This document shows, piece after piece, positions 1 through 10,208 of a stretch of 64,000 nucleotides of DNA. Positions within the stretch are counted from its first letter, which is position 1; each line of letters opens with the position of its first letter. Source of the DNA: Xylophilus sp. GW821-FHT01B05 (GTDB taxonomy: Bacteria; Pseudomonadota; Gammaproteobacteria; Burkholderiales; Burkholderiaceae_C); the NCBI GenBank assembly GCA_038961845.1, contig CP152408.1, positions 1,674,001 to 1,738,000 on the forward strand, in the 5' to 3' direction. A program made the position numbers and the translations under genes. The notes under the pieces were generated by a model. That model ran no database searches. It was given only the letters and a program-made list of their open reading frames with translations, and had not been told where the DNA came from.

Positions 1-505
1 GCTTGGTGCCGGGCTTGGCGCCGCTGCCGTGGCAGGTGTCGCAGTTGTCCCAGGTGGGGATGCGGATCTGCGCGTCCTTGCCCTTGGCGGCTTCCTCCAG
101 CGTGATTTCCATCGCGTAGCTGAGGTCGCCGCCACGGTAGACCTGCCGGCCACCGGCCGCGCCGGCCCGGCCGCGCTGCTGCTGGCCAAACATGTCGCCG
201 AAGATGTCGCCAAAGGCCTCGGCGAAGCCGCCAAAGCCTTCCGCGCCAGCGCCGCCCGGGCCGCGCATGTTCGGGTCCACGCCGGCGTGGCCGTACTGGT
301 CGTAGGCGGCCCGCTTTTGCGCGTCGGAGAGCATTTCGTAGGCCTCTTTGGCCTCTTTGAACTTCTCTTCGGCAGCCTTGCTCGCGTCACCCTGGTTGCG
401 GTCCGGGTGATGCTTCATCGCGAGCTTGCGATACGCCTTCTTGATGTCTTCTTCGCTTGCGTTTTTCGCAAGGCCGAGGACCTCGTAGTAATCTCTTTTC
501 GCCAT
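1..505 (-). CDS. dnaJ: DnaJ co-chaperone, 5' part only (gene runs off the window)
   Basis: Hsp40 co-chaperone that delivers unfolded clients to DnaK and stimulates its ATPase in the cytoplasm. The visible 168 residues start at an ATG at 505 and comprise a complete J domain (residues 1-70, HPD motif at 33-35), a Gly/Phe-rich linker (about 76-125) and the beginning of the zinc-binding region (first CDTCHGSG motif at the window edge). The rest of the zinc domain and the C-terminal substrate-binding domains lie outside the window. It sits 81 bp downstream of dnaK on the same strand, in the usual grpE-dnaK-dnaJ order, so it is probably co-transcribed. Confidence 0.97.
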   Translation of the reverse strand, partial: MAKRDYYEVLGLAKNASEEDIKKAYRKLAMKHHPDRNQGDASKAAEEKFKEAKEAYEMLSDAQKRAAYDQYGHAGVDPNMRGPGGAGAEGFGGFAEAFGDIFGDMFGQQQRGRAGAAGGRQVYRGGDLSYAMEITLEEAAKGKDAQIRIPTWDNCDTCHGSGAKPGTK

Positions 506-586
506 CTTTTCCAAGCCTGCTCACTGGAACGGGAACGCCGCGCCGGCCCTTTTCAGAACCCTGCGCGGCGCATCGAGGGGGCTTGC

Positions 587-2530
<1,944 letters not shown>

Positions 2531-2593
2531 GAGATTTCTCCTGATCTGAAATGTGAGTTGGCGTTGCCGCCGTGTTTATTTGGCTTAGAGCCG

Positions 2594-2621
2594 AGTTGTG
2601 GATAACTTCGCGCGATTCAAG
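2594..2621 (-). promoter_or_regulatory. Candidate sigma-32 heat-shock promoter of dnaK
   Basis: Read on the minus strand, CTTGAA (2621-2616) is followed after 14 bases by CCACAACT (2601-2594). The -35 element matches the heat-shock consensus CTTGAA exactly; the -10 element keeps the leading CC but departs from CCCCATNT. The spacing equals that of the near-perfect clpB promoter in this window. The dnaK ATG would lie about 60 bases downstream. Confidence 0.5.
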
Positions 2622-2681
2622 GGCCGTCCCAGGCCCATCGCGCAGTGCCGCCCTCGCGGCATCCACGAAAAAACCGGTTTC

Positions 2682-3236
2682 TTACTTGGGTGCGGCCACC
2701 GTGACCAGCGCTGGCCGTAGCGTGCGGTCGGCAATGGAGTAGCCTTTTTGCAACACTGCCACCACCGTGTTGGCCTCTTGTTCGGCCGGAACCATGCTGA
2801 TCGCCTGGTGCTGGTGCGGGTCGAACTTGGTGCCGGCGGCCGGCGCAATCGCCAGCACCTTGTTGCGCTCCAGCGCCGCGGTGAGCTGGCGCAGCGTGGC
2901 TTCGGCCCCTTCACGCAGTTGCTCGGGGGTGGCGTCCTTCACCGCCAGGGCGGCGTCCAGGCTGTCGGCCACCGGCAGCAGGCTTTCCGCAAAGTTCTCG
3001 ATACCAAACTTGCGCGCCTTGGCGATCTCATCCTCTGCGCGGCGGCGGGCGTTTTCGGCCTCGGCCTTGGCGCGCAGGAACTGGTCGGCCAGCTCGGCGC
3101 TCTTGGCCTGCAGGGCGGCCAGCTCGGCCTGGGCGGTAGCCAGGGCGTCAGCAGCGTTGGCGTGCAGGGCCGCCTCGATCTCTTCGGGGCTGGCGTTGGC
3201 GGGCAGGTCGGAATGGGGTTGGGTGTTCTCGGTCAT
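2682..3236 (-). CDS. grpE: Nucleotide exchange factor GrpE
   Basis: ADP/ATP exchange factor for DnaK. I chose the ATG at 3236 ([12 protein letters not shown]), giving 184 residues; an in-frame extension upstream (to 3305) has no family resemblance. The N-terminal third is a long charged Ala-rich coiled coil (about 35-110) including the family-typical segment [17 protein letters not shown], and the C-terminal beta domain ends in [13 protein letters not shown], matching the conserved end of GrpE. First gene of the chaperone block, divergent from rpsF across 264 bp. Confidence 0.97.
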   Translation of the reverse strand: MTENTQPHSDLPANASPEEIEAALHANAADALATAQAELAALQAKSAELADQFLRAKAEAENARRRAEDEIAKARKFGIENFAESLLPVADSLDAALAVKDATPEQLREGAEATLRQLTAALERNKVLAIAPAAGTKFDPHQHQAISMVPAEQEANTVVAVLQKGYSIADRTLRPALVTVAAPK

Positions 3237-3272
3237 CAGTTCAACAGACGTTTCAGGTTGACACGCGCGCAA

Positions 3273-3300
3273 CTTGACGGCGGCTATCCACCTTTTCAAG
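3273..3300 (-). promoter_or_regulatory. Weak candidate sigma-32 promoter of grpE
   Basis: On the minus strand CTTGAA (3300-3295) is followed after 14 bases by CCGTCAAG (3280-3273). The -35 element is exact, the -10 poor. The same -35 box and 14-base spacing recur at dnaK and clpB, which is the main support. It lies 37-64 bases ahead of the chosen grpE start. Confidence 0.35.
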
Positions 3301-3393
3301 AGCATGGTTTTGCGATTTGTGACATGGGCGGGCTTTTTGCAGATGGCTACGGTTGCCGCGAATGCAAGAAATGTAGCCGCATAAATAGCGCGC

Positions 3394-3480
3394 TATAATC
3401 GCCGGCTTTGCCTTGTCGTACCGCTACTTGACGCAGCGGGCGACTGTTATCCCAAGCCGTCGATCTTTCGGCAACGACGG
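3394..3480 (+). promoter_or_regulatory. rpsF promoter -10 box and structured leader
   Basis: A consensus TATAAT lies at 3394-3399 in the gap to grpE. The transcript would then contain two short hairpins, CCGCT/AGCGG (3421-3425 with 3435-3439) and CCGTCG/CGACGG (3457-3462 with 3475-3480), the second ending 20 bases before the rpsF ATG. An S6:S18-binding autoregulatory leader precedes rpsF in many bacteria; whether this leader belongs to that RNA family cannot be decided without a covariance-model search. Confidence 0.35.
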
Positions 3481-3500
3481 CCCAGCCACAAGGAGAGTCT

Positions 3501-3929
3501 ATGCGTCATTATGAAATCATCCTGCTGATCCACCCGGATCAAAGCGAGCAGGTTCCCGCCATGCTTGAGCGCTACAAGGGCATGATCACCGCTGGCGGTG
3601 GCAAGGTCCATCGCGTGGAAGACTGGGGTCGCCGTCAACTGGCCTACCTCATCAACAAGCTGGCCAAGGCCCACTACCTGTGCATCAACATCGAGGCTGA
3701 TCAGGCCGTGATGGCTGAACTGGAGCATGCCTTCAAGTTCAACGACGCCGTGCTGCGTCACCTGACCGTGCTGCGCAAGAAGGCCGACACCGGCCCGTCT
3801 TCGATGATGAAGACCGTCGAGCGCGAAGAAGCGCGCAAGGCCCAGCAAGCTGAATTCGCCGCTTCCGGCGAACGCGGCGAGCGTCCGGACCGCGGCGAGC
3901 GCAACGACCGGGGCGACCGGGACCGTTAA
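3501..3929 (+). CDS. rpsF: 30S ribosomal protein S6
   Basis: Small-subunit protein S6, which pairs with S18 on the platform of the 30S subunit. The 142-residue product starts [17 protein letters not shown] at an ATG preceded by AAGGAGAG. The core ferredoxin-like fold occupies residues 1-100. A tail from about residue 112 is rich in Arg, Glu, Asp and Gly, which makes the protein longer than a minimal S6. First gene of an rpsF-priB-rpsR-rplI operon; the gap to priB is only 14 bp. Confidence 0.98.
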   Translation: MRHYEIILLIHPDQSEQVPAMLERYKGMITAGGGKVHRVEDWGRRQLAYLINKLAKAHYLCINIEADQAVMAELEHAFKFNDAVLRHLTVLRKKADTGPSSMMKTVEREEARKAQQAEFAASGERGERPDRGERNDRGDRDR

Positions 3930-3943
3930 GGCCCGGCGACGGA

Positions 3944-4234
3944 GTGGAAAACCAGGTCATCCTGGGTGCCAGCATCGCCGAAGTGAACGCCATGCGCTAC
4001 ACACCCGCCGGGCTGCCCGCACTGGATCTGCGACTCGAACACGAGTCAAAGATCACAGAAGCCGGCCAGCCGCGGGATGTGAAAGCAGCCATCAAGGCGG
4101 TCGCTTTCGGCTCTACCGCTGAGCGGCTTGCCAAGCAGGCGGTCGGCAGCATCTGGCGCTTCAGCGGCTTTTTGGCCACTCCCCGCAACGGCAGGCATGC
4201 CGTCCTGCATATCCAGGAATTCCAGCAAGATTAA
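3944..4234 (+). CDS. priB: Primosomal replication protein N (PriB), GTG start
   Basis: Single-stranded-DNA-binding OB-fold protein that helps reload the replicative helicase at stalled forks. 96 residues, typical for PriB, reading (M)ENQVILGASIAEVNAMRYTP. The start is a GTG at 3944 directly after the rpsF stop, with CGACGGAG as a weak ribosome-binding site. Its place between rpsF and rpsR is the standard one in beta- and gammaproteobacteria and supports the call as strongly as the sequence does. Confidence 0.95.
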   Translation: MENQVILGASIAEVNAMRYTPAGLPALDLRLEHESKITEAGQPRDVKAAIKAVAFGSTAERLAKQAVGSIWRFSGFLATPRNGRHAVLHIQEFQQD

Positions 4235-4252
4235 TTTTCGAGAGGTCCAGCC

Positions 4253-4537
4253 ATGGCCACGTTCAAGAAATTCAACAAAGACAAGCGCCCGAAGCGCAAC
4301 ACCCAGTCGCTGCTGTTCAAGCGCAAGCGCTTCTGCCGCTTCACCGTCGCCGGCGTCGAAGAAATCGACTACAAGGATGTCGACACCCTGCGTGACTTCA
4401 TCGGCGAAAACGGCAAGATCACCCCGGCGCGCCTGACCGGCACCCGTGCGATCTACCAACGTCAGCTCAACACCGCCATCAAGCGCGCACGCTTCCTGGC
4501 CATGGTCCCGTACAGCGACCAGCACAAGTCCAACTAA
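4253..4537 (+). CDS. rpsR: 30S ribosomal protein S18
   Basis: Small-subunit protein S18, partner of S6. 94 residues, with a basic N-terminus ([13 protein letters not shown]) and the conserved core [13 protein letters not shown] followed by [11 protein letters not shown]. The ATG at 4253 has GAGAGG upstream. It lies 18 bp after priB and 12 bp before rplI in the ribosomal operon. Confidence 0.98.
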   Translation: MATFKKFNKDKRPKRNTQSLLFKRKRFCRFTVAGVEEIDYKDVDTLRDFIGENGKITPARLTGTRAIYQRQLNTAIKRARFLAMVPYSDQHKSN

Positions 4538-4549
4538 GGAGCCCCTGTC

Positions 4550-5002
4550 ATGCAAATCATCCTGCTCGACAAGGTCGTGAACCTCGGCACCCTGGGCGAA
4601 ATCGTCAAGGTGAAGGACGGCTACGCCCGTAACTTCCTGATCCCGCAAGGCCGCGCCCGCCGCGCCACCGCTGCCGCCAAGGCTGAGTTCGAAGCCAAGC
4701 GCGCCGAACTCGAAAAGGCTGCTGCCGCCAAGCTGGCGGAAGCCGAAGGCCAAGGCGAGAAGCTCGCCGGCACGACCGTCAAGCTGACCCAGAAGGCCGG
4801 CGTTGATGGCCGTCTGTTCGGTTCGGTCACCAATGCTGACGTCGCTGAAGAACTGGCCAAGAACGGCTACAAGCTTGCCAAGTCGCAAGTGCGCCTGCCT
4901 AACGGTCCGATCAAGACCGTTGGCGACAGCACCGTCAGCGTGCAACTGCACACCGACGTAACGGTTGAAATCACCGTGACCGTCTACGGCGAGACCGCGT
5001 AA
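4550..5002 (+). CDS. rplI: 50S ribosomal protein L9
   Basis: Large-subunit protein L9. 150 residues: the N-terminal domain [17 protein letters not shown] with the signature [13 protein letters not shown], a connecting Ala/Lys/Glu-rich helix (about 45-80), and the C-terminal domain ending TVTVYGETA. Preceded by AAGGAG. Last gene of the operon; a strong intrinsic terminator follows 20 bases after the stop, so dnaB probably has its own promoter. Confidence 0.98.
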   Translation: MQIILLDKVVNLGTLGEIVKVKDGYARNFLIPQGRARRATAAAKAEFEAKRAELEKAAAAKLAEAEGQGEKLAGTTVKLTQKAGVDGRLFGSVTNADVAEELAKNGYKLAKSQVRLPNGPIKTVGDSTVSVQLHTDVTVEITVTVYGETA

Positions 5003-5021
5003 GCGCTGTCCACCGCCTTTG

Positions 5022-5051
5022 CAAAAGCCGCCTTCGGGCGGCTTTTGTTTT
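5022..5051 (+). terminator. Rho-independent terminator of the rpsF-rplI operon
   Basis: Perfect 11-bp stem CAAAAGCCGCC / GGCGGCTTTTG with a TTCG tetraloop, followed by TTTT. It begins 20 bases after the rplI stop codon. Confidence 0.93.
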
Positions 5052-5145
5052 GGGTCCACAGCTTGTCCCGTGCAATCAACCGCCGGTGCACGCTTTGTGC
5101 CCAGCTTTATCCACAGCCGCTTGCGCGTTTGCGCCGTAGGATGCG

Positions 5146-6570
5146 ATGCCCCCAAAGAAATCCATGCCCGCCGTCTCCAGCTTCAGCTCTCGCGACTCCT
5201 CCACCGACCACGAGGTGGCGCAGCTGCGCGTGCCGCCGCACTCCATCGAGGCGGAATCCAGCGTGCTGGGCGGCTTGCTGCTGGACAACGGCGCCTGGGA
5301 CCGCGTGGGCGACCTGCTTAAAGAAGACAACTTCTATCGCTTTGAGCACCAGCTGATCTTCACGGCCATCAGCGTGCTGATCAACGGCTCTAAACCGGCC
5401 GACGTGATCACGGTTTTTGAGCACCTGCAGAGCCAGGGCAAGGCCGAGGAAGTGGGCGGGCTGGTGTACCTGAACCAGCTGGCCCAGTACGTGCCCAGCG
5501 CCAGCAACATCCGCCGCTACGCGGAAATCGTGCGCGAGCGCGGCATCCTGCGCAAGCTGGTGACGGCCAGCGACGAGATCGCCACCAACGCTTTCAACCC
5601 GCAGGGCCGGCCGGTCGCCAAGATCCTGGACGAGGCCGAGCAGAAGATCTTCAACATCGGCGAAGAAGGCTCGCGGATGAAGCAGGGCTTCCAGAGCATG
5701 GACACCCTGGTGGTGGAGCTGCTCGACCGTGTGCAGGAGATGGCGGACAACCCGAACGACATCACCGGCGTGCCGACCGGCTTCATCGACCTGGACCGCA
5801 TGACCTCGGGCCTGCAGGCCGGCGACATGGTGGTGCTGGCGGCGCGGCCGTCCATGGGCAAGACCGCGTTTGCGGTGAACATCGCCGAGCACGTGGCGCT
5901 CAACGAGGGCCTGCCGGTGGCGGTGTTCTCGATGGAAATGGGCGCCTCGCAGCTGGCGGTGCGTATCGTGGGCTCTATCGGCCGCATCGACCAGGGCCAT
6001 CTGCGTACCGGCAAGCTCAGCGACGACGAATGGCCGCGCCTGACCGAGGCCATCGAGCGGCTGCGCACCGTGTCGCTGCACATCGATGAGACGCCGGGCC
6101 TTACGCCCAGCGAGCTGCGCGCCAACGCCCGGCGCCTGGCGCGCCAGTGCGGCAAGCTCGGCCTGATCGTGGTCGACTATTTGCAGCTGATGAGCGGCTC
6201 CAGCTCCAGCGGCAGCGACAACCGCGCCACCGAGCTGGGCGAAATCTCGCGGGGCCTGAAGATGCTGGCCAAGGAGCTGCAGTGCCCGGTGATCGCGCTG
6301 TCGCAGCTCAACCGCTCGGTCGAGCAGCGCACCGACAAGCGCCCGATGATGTCTGACCTGCGTGAATCCGGCGCCATCGAGCAGGACGCGGACATCATCA
6401 TGTTCATCTACCGCGACGACTACTACAACAAGGACAGCAAGGAGCCGGGCGTGGCCGAGGTCATCATCGGCAAGCAGCGTAACGGCCCGACCGGCACCGT
6501 CAAGCTGGCCTTCCTGAAGCCGCTGACCCGGTTTGAGAGCCTGGCCTCTGGCGGTGGCGGGGATTTCTGA
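5146..6570 (+). CDS. dnaB: Replicative DNA helicase DnaB
   Basis: Hexameric 5'-3' replicative helicase, 474 residues. The N-terminal DnaB domain (about 25-130, VPPHSIEAESSVLGGLL) is followed by the RecA-like ATPase domain, with Walker A ARPSMGKTAF near residue 235, Walker B LIVVDYLQLM near 340 and the conserved SQLNRSVEQR. ATG 5146 is used; an in-frame ATG at 5164 is possible because the first residues are not conserved. The rpsR-rplI-dnaB order is usual in proteobacteria. It is followed by a hairpin shared with the convergent downstream gene. Confidence 0.98.
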   Translation: MPPKKSMPAVSSFSSRDSSTDHEVAQLRVPPHSIEAESSVLGGLLLDNGAWDRVGDLLKEDNFYRFEHQLIFTAISVLINGSKPADVITVFEHLQSQGKAEEVGGLVYLNQLAQYVPSASNIRRYAEIVRERGILRKLVTASDEIATNAFNPQGRPVAKILDEAEQKIFNIGEEGSRMKQGFQSMDTLVVELLDRVQEMADNPNDITGVPTGFIDLDRMTSGLQAGDMVVLAARPSMGKTAFAVNIAEHVALNEGLPVAVFSMEMGASQLAVRIVGSIGRIDQGHLRTGKLSDDEWPRLTEAIERLRTVSLHIDETPGLTPSELRANARRLARQCGKLGLIVVDYLQLMSGSSSSGSDNRATELGEISRGLKMLAKELQCPVIALSQLNRSVEQRTDKRPMMSDLRESGAIEQDADIIMFIYRDDYYNKDSKEPGVAEVIIGKQRNGPTGTVKLAFLKPLTRFESLASGGGGDF

Positions 6571-6583
6571 AAATTTAAAGAAA

Positions 6584-6617
6584 AAAGGCCGGAAGCCAAG
6601 GATTGGCGCCGGCCTTT
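6584..6617. terminator. Hairpin between convergent dnaB and the 6.7-kb gene
   Basis: AAAGGCCGG / CCGGCCTTT stem (9 bp) with a 16-base loop, flanked by an A-run on the left and a short T-run on the right, so it could serve both strands. Immediately after it comes an imperfect TAGCTATC..GATAGTGCTA repeat (6617-6640) related to hairpins at 17.1, 30.6 and 42.9 kb. Confidence 0.65.
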
Positions 6618-6650
6618 AGCTATCTATTTGATAGTGCTACGGCGTGTGCA

Positions 6651-7040
6651 TCAGCGCTGCGCCGCCCAGACCACCAGCATCGTGACGCTGGCCAGCAGCA
6701 CGATGCAGACGGCGCTCAGCAGGCGCACGCGCTTTCGCAGCGCGTCGACCGCCTTCACGATGAGTGCGTTTTGCTCCGCAAGCGAGGCAATCAGCTCGGC
6801 CGAGTCACGCTGCTCTTTTTCCAGTGCCGCTACTTGCGCCTGCAGTGCATGCGCCAATTGGGCGATGGCCGCCGGGTCGTTGCTGTCGGGTGGCACCGTC
6901 GCCACGCCGCCCGCGGCGGGCCTGGCGGCCTCGCGCGTGGAGGTGAAGAGCTTCTTCGCGCCCTTCACGATCTTGGGCGTGGCCTCGATCACATCGCCCC
7001 AGGGGACGAGTTTCAGCGCGGTCATCCATCCGATTCCCAT
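6651..7040 (-). CDS. Conserved-looking small membrane protein, unknown function
   Basis: I do not recognise a named family. The 129-residue product starts MGIGWMTALKLVPWGDVIEATP, continues with an amphipathic segment (about 18-35), an Ala/Pro-rich linker, a predicted coiled coil (about 58-100, QLAHALQAQVAALEKEQ) and one C-terminal membrane span (about 107-126, LLSAVCIVLLASVTMLVVW). A tail-anchored coiled-coil protein is the simplest reading. It lies 20 bp downstream of phoH on the same strand and may be co-transcribed with it. No catalytic motif is visible. Confidence 0.7.
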   Translation of the reverse strand: MGIGWMTALKLVPWGDVIEATPKIVKGAKKLFTSTREAARPAAGGVATVPPDSNDPAAIAQLAHALQAQVAALEKEQRDSAELIASLAEQNALIVKAVDALRKRVRLLSAVCIVLLASVTMLVVWAAQR

Positions 7041-7060
7041 GGCGTGTTCTCCGGTGTGCC

Positions 7061-8887
7061 TTACAGCACCTCGCTGGCGAAGTCGGCCAGCCGCGAGCGC
7101 TCACCGCGCGCCAGCGTGATGTGCCCGCCGTGCGGCCAGCCCTTGAACTTGTCCACCGCAAAGGTCAGGCCCGAGGAGCCTTCCGTGAGGTAGGGCGTGT
7201 CGATCTGCGCCAGGTTGCCCATGCAGATGATCTTGGTGCCGGGGCCGGCACGGGTGATCAGCGTCTTCATCTGCTTGGGCGTGAGGTTTTGCGCCTCGTC
7301 GATGATCACGTACTTGTTCAGGAAGGTGCGGCCGCGCATGAAGTTCAGGCTCTTGATCTTGATGCGCGAGCGGATCAGCTCGTTGGTGGCGGCGCGGCCC
7401 CATTCGCCGGCGTTGCCGCCGTCGCCCTTGGCGAGGAATTCGAGGTTGTCGTCCAGCGCGCCCATCCAGGGGCCCATCTTTTCTTCTTCCGTGCCGGGCA
7501 GGAAGCCGATGTCCTCGCCCACGCTCACGGTGGCGCGGGTCATGATGATCTCGGTGTAGCGGCGGTCGTCCAGCACCTGCGTGAGGCCGGCGGCCAGGGC
7601 CATCAGCGTCTTGCCGGTGCCGGCCGTGCCGGTAAGGGTGACGAAGTCAACCTCCGGGTCCATCAGCAGGTTCATCGCGAAGTTCTGCTCGCGGTTGCGG
7701 GTGTTCACGCCCCAGATCGCGTTCTTGGCCGAGCCGTAGTCTTTCAGCGTCTGCAGCACCGCCGTCTTGTCGCGGATCTCGGTAACGCGGGCGTACAGGC
7801 TTTGCTCGCCCGGTGCCTCAAAGTAGGCGAACTGGTTGACCATCAGGCTGGGCACCACGGGGCCGGCGATGCGGTAGTAGGTACTGCCGCCGCTTTGCCA
7901 GCTCTCGACGCTCTTGCCGTTCTTGATCCAGAAGTCGGGCGGCAGCGCCAGCGCGCCGGAGTACAGCAGGTCGCCGTCTTCCAGCACCTTGTCGTTCTGG
8001 TAGTCCTCGGCGTCCAGGCCGAGCGCGCGTGCCTTGACGCGCATGTTGATGTCCTTGGACACCAGCACCACCTCGCGCGGCGCGAACTTGTCGCGCAGCG
8101 CCTCGACCACGCCCAGGATCTGGTTGTCTGCCTTGCCCTGGGGCAGGCTGGTGGGCAGTGCGTAGTTGAGCGGCTCGGTCTGGAAGAACAGGCTGCCGCC
8201 GACTTCGCGGTGGCCGGTGGCGTCGAGCTTCAGGCCCTTGGCGATGTCGGCGCCCTGGGCGCCAGCCAGTGCATCGAGCGTGCGGCTGGCCTGGCGGCCG
8301 TTGCGCGCCACTTCGGTCATGCCGCGCTTGTGGCCGTCCAGCTCTTCCAGCACGATCATCGGCAGGAAGATGTCGTGTTCCTCGAAGCGGAACAGGCACA
8401 TCGGATCGTGCAGCAACACATTGGTGTCGAGCACAAAGAGCTTGCTCGGCGCGCCAGCGGTGCGCGTCTTGCGCGCGCGGCCGCTGGACGTGGCCTGTGG
8501 CGGCGCAGCGGGGGCTGGTGCTGGCGTCGCAACTGGCGCCACCGCGACAACGGCGGGGGCAGGGGCCGGTCGCGTGCGGCCACGGGCTGAGGGGCGTGGC
8601 GCCGCCTCGGTCTGCGCTGGTGCCGAGGCTTGCGCTGATGGCGCATGCGGGCGTTTGCCGCTGGGGTGTGCCGTCAGCAGGGACGCCGTGGGCGGCGTGG
8701 CGGCCGCAGGTGCGTCGGCTGGCGCGCTATTGGCAGCGGGTACGGCATGCAATTCCACCGGGGTGTCGTTGCGTGGCGCAGCGGGGCGTCGTCCGACCGC
8801 GCGGCTGGAGGCTGCGGGGTCCGGCGTGTCATAGGCTTCAACAGGAAGAATGGCAGCGCGTTTCGTGGGAGCGGGAGGCAGGGGCAT
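7061..8887 (-). CDS. PhoH-family protein with N-terminal PIN domain (PhoH2 type)
   Basis: 608 residues in three parts. Residues 1-145 are a low-complexity Pro/Ala-rich extension. A PIN nuclease domain (about 148-290) opens with FVLDTNVLLHDP and carries the acidic residues IVLEELDGHK. A PhoH P-loop ATPase (about 370-608) has GTAGTGKTLMALA near 415 and the Walker B-like VIIDEAQNLTPKQ. PIN-PhoH fusions (PhoH2) are linked to RNA unwinding and cleavage; the true substrate here is unknown. The extension is of unknown role and its codon pattern matches the rest of the gene. Confidence 0.93.
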   Translation of the reverse strand: MPLPPAPTKRAAILPVEAYDTPDPAASSRAVGRRPAAPRNDTPVELHAVPAANSAPADAPAAATPPTASLLTAHPSGKRPHAPSAQASAPAQTEAAPRPSARGRTRPAPAPAVVAVAPVATPAPAPAAPPQATSSGRARKTRTAGAPSKLFVLDTNVLLHDPMCLFRFEEHDIFLPMIVLEELDGHKRGMTEVARNGRQASRTLDALAGAQGADIAKGLKLDATGHREVGGSLFFQTEPLNYALPTSLPQGKADNQILGVVEALRDKFAPREVVLVSKDINMRVKARALGLDAEDYQNDKVLEDGDLLYSGALALPPDFWIKNGKSVESWQSGGSTYYRIAGPVVPSLMVNQFAYFEAPGEQSLYARVTEIRDKTAVLQTLKDYGSAKNAIWGVNTRNREQNFAMNLLMDPEVDFVTLTGTAGTGKTLMALAAGLTQVLDDRRYTEIIMTRATVSVGEDIGFLPGTEEEKMGPWMGALDDNLEFLAKGDGGNAGEWGRAATNELIRSRIKIKSLNFMRGRTFLNKYVIIDEAQNLTPKQMKTLITRAGPGTKIICMGNLAQIDTPYLTEGSSGLTFAVDKFKGWPHGGHITLARGERSRLADFASEVL

Positions 8888-8935
8888 GGGCGTTCAGCTC
8901 GCGAAAAGGACAAGGGAGGGCGGGACGAAAAACAA

Positions 8936-8965
8936 AAAAGCCGCCTGGAAACCCAGACGGCTTTT
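8936..8965 (-). terminator. Intrinsic terminator downstream of the bcp-type gene
   Basis: On the minus strand AAAAGCCGTCTG pairs with CAGGCGGCTTTT (one G-T pair, six-base loop), followed by a T-rich run. It lies 121 bases after the peroxiredoxin stop and 48 bases before the phoH start, so it could also act as a leader hairpin for phoH. Confidence 0.7.
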
Positions 8966-9086
8966 GGTGGTGAGCGCGGTAGTAATGGCCTGCGTCATGA
9001 ATTCATTATGCATGAGCGCCATGTCCCGGCTGGCCGGGAATGCGCCGCGTTGCAAATTCAGAAATTCCGTAGCGCAGGCCCGCAGA

Positions 9087-9566
9087 TCAAGCAGCCTTGC
9101 GGTTGATTTCCTTGACCGCGGCGAGCACTTCATCCACGTGGCCAAGCACCTTCAGGCCACGCCATTCGGCGGCCAGCAGGCCATCGGCACCGATCAGGAA
9201 GGTGCTGCGCTCGATGCCCTTGACCTTCTTGCCGTACATGATCTTGTTCTTGACCACGCCGAACATGTGACACATTTTTTCTTCGGTGTCGGCGATGAGT
9301 TCGAAGGGCAGCTCGAGCTTGGCCTTGAATTCATCGTGCGAGCGCATGTTGTCGCGCGAGACGCCAAACACGGTGGCGCCGGCCTTCACGAAGTCCTTGT
9401 AGCGGTCACGGAATTGCATCGCTTCCGTGGTGCAACCCGGTGTATTGTCCTTGGGGTAGAAGTACAGTACGACCGTGTGGCCCAGGTGGGAAGTGTTGGA
9501 TACTTTGATTCCGTTCGTGGCGTTCGCTTCGAATTCGGGAATGGGCTTGTTGACAACGATCGCCAT
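9087..9566 (-). CDS. bcp: Bcp/PrxQ-type thioredoxin-dependent peroxiredoxin
   Basis: Thiol peroxidase of the BCP/PrxQ family, reducing peroxides with thioredoxin. I chose ATG 9566 (MAIVVNKPIPEF), giving 159 residues; the longer in-frame extension upstream looks non-coding. The peroxidatic cysteine is C45 in PKDNTPGCTTEA. In E. coli Bcp the resolving cysteine is C50; here position 50 is Met, so this is a one-Cys or atypical form. Another Cys lies further on in EKMCHMFGV. Cytosolic, no signal peptide. Confidence 0.93.
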   Translation of the reverse strand: MAIVVNKPIPEFEANATNGIKVSNTSHLGHTVVLYFYPKDNTPGCTTEAMQFRDRYKDFVKAGATVFGVSRDNMRSHDEFKAKLELPFELIADTEEKMCHMFGVVKNKIMYGKKVKGIERSTFLIGADGLLAAEWRGLKVLGHVDEVLAAVKEINRKAA

Positions 9567-9723
9567 ATGAGTTCTATTTCCTGTGCCAGGATGTGGTCGT
9601 TGAAAGCCGGGGGACGAGCGCCAGGTTTTCACCTGGCCCTTCCTTCTGGCCCCCAACCGCAGTCTGCGATTTTACCATCTACCGCTTTGGCCGCAGTTTT
9701 GCGGCCATATGGGCCTGTAGGCG

Positions 9724-10107
9724 TCAGGGGTTGATGGTGGTTTCCAGCAGCAGCGCGGCAACCACATGGCGGCCTTCGCCGGCCAGGATGTTGTAGGTGC
9801 GGCAGGCCGCTGCGGTGTCCATGGCCTCCAGGCCGACCTGACGCGCAATCAGGGGCTGCAGCCAGGCTGGCGGCGCAAAGCGGTTGCGCTGGCCGCTGCC
9901 AAAAATAACCAGTTCTGCATCCAGCGTTGCCAGTAGCGCAAAGTGCTCGGCCGTGAGGTCTTCGAAGCGGCTGCAGTTCCAGGCCAGCCGCTCCCCGCGC
10001 GAGCTGATCACCACGCTGGCTTCGATCCGCTCGCCGTCCACCGCGATCCAGCCCGGGCCATAGCCGCTGATGGCTGGCACGTCGAATTTATCGGGCTGCA
10101 GTTTCAT
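9724..10107 (-). CDS. Mth938-like domain protein (DUF498 family)
   Basis: 127-residue single-domain protein with the Mth938/NDUFAF3-type fold signature: GYGPGWIAVDGERIEASVV, then LVIFGSGQRNRFAP, then GLEAMDTAAACRTYNILAGEG. Bacterial members have no settled function; eukaryotic relatives help assemble respiratory complex I. The start ATG is 10107. It is transcribed away from alaA, sharing a roughly 100-bp divergent promoter region, and is followed by a TGGCCGCA/TGCGGCCA hairpin (9688-9707) without a T-run. Confidence 0.88.
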   Translation of the reverse strand: MKLQPDKFDVPAISGYGPGWIAVDGERIEASVVISSRGERLAWNCSRFEDLTAEHFALLATLDAELVIFGSGQRNRFAPPAWLQPLIARQVGLEAMDTAAACRTYNILAGEGRHVVAALLLETTINP

Positions 10108-10208
10108 GGGATGTGGGGGCGAGAGGGAGGGGCGCGGGGCCGGGAAGGCGGGTGGGACTTGTGGTTCAATTATAGGTTTCCCCGCTCTTGCACACCCCCG
10201 GAGGGACT

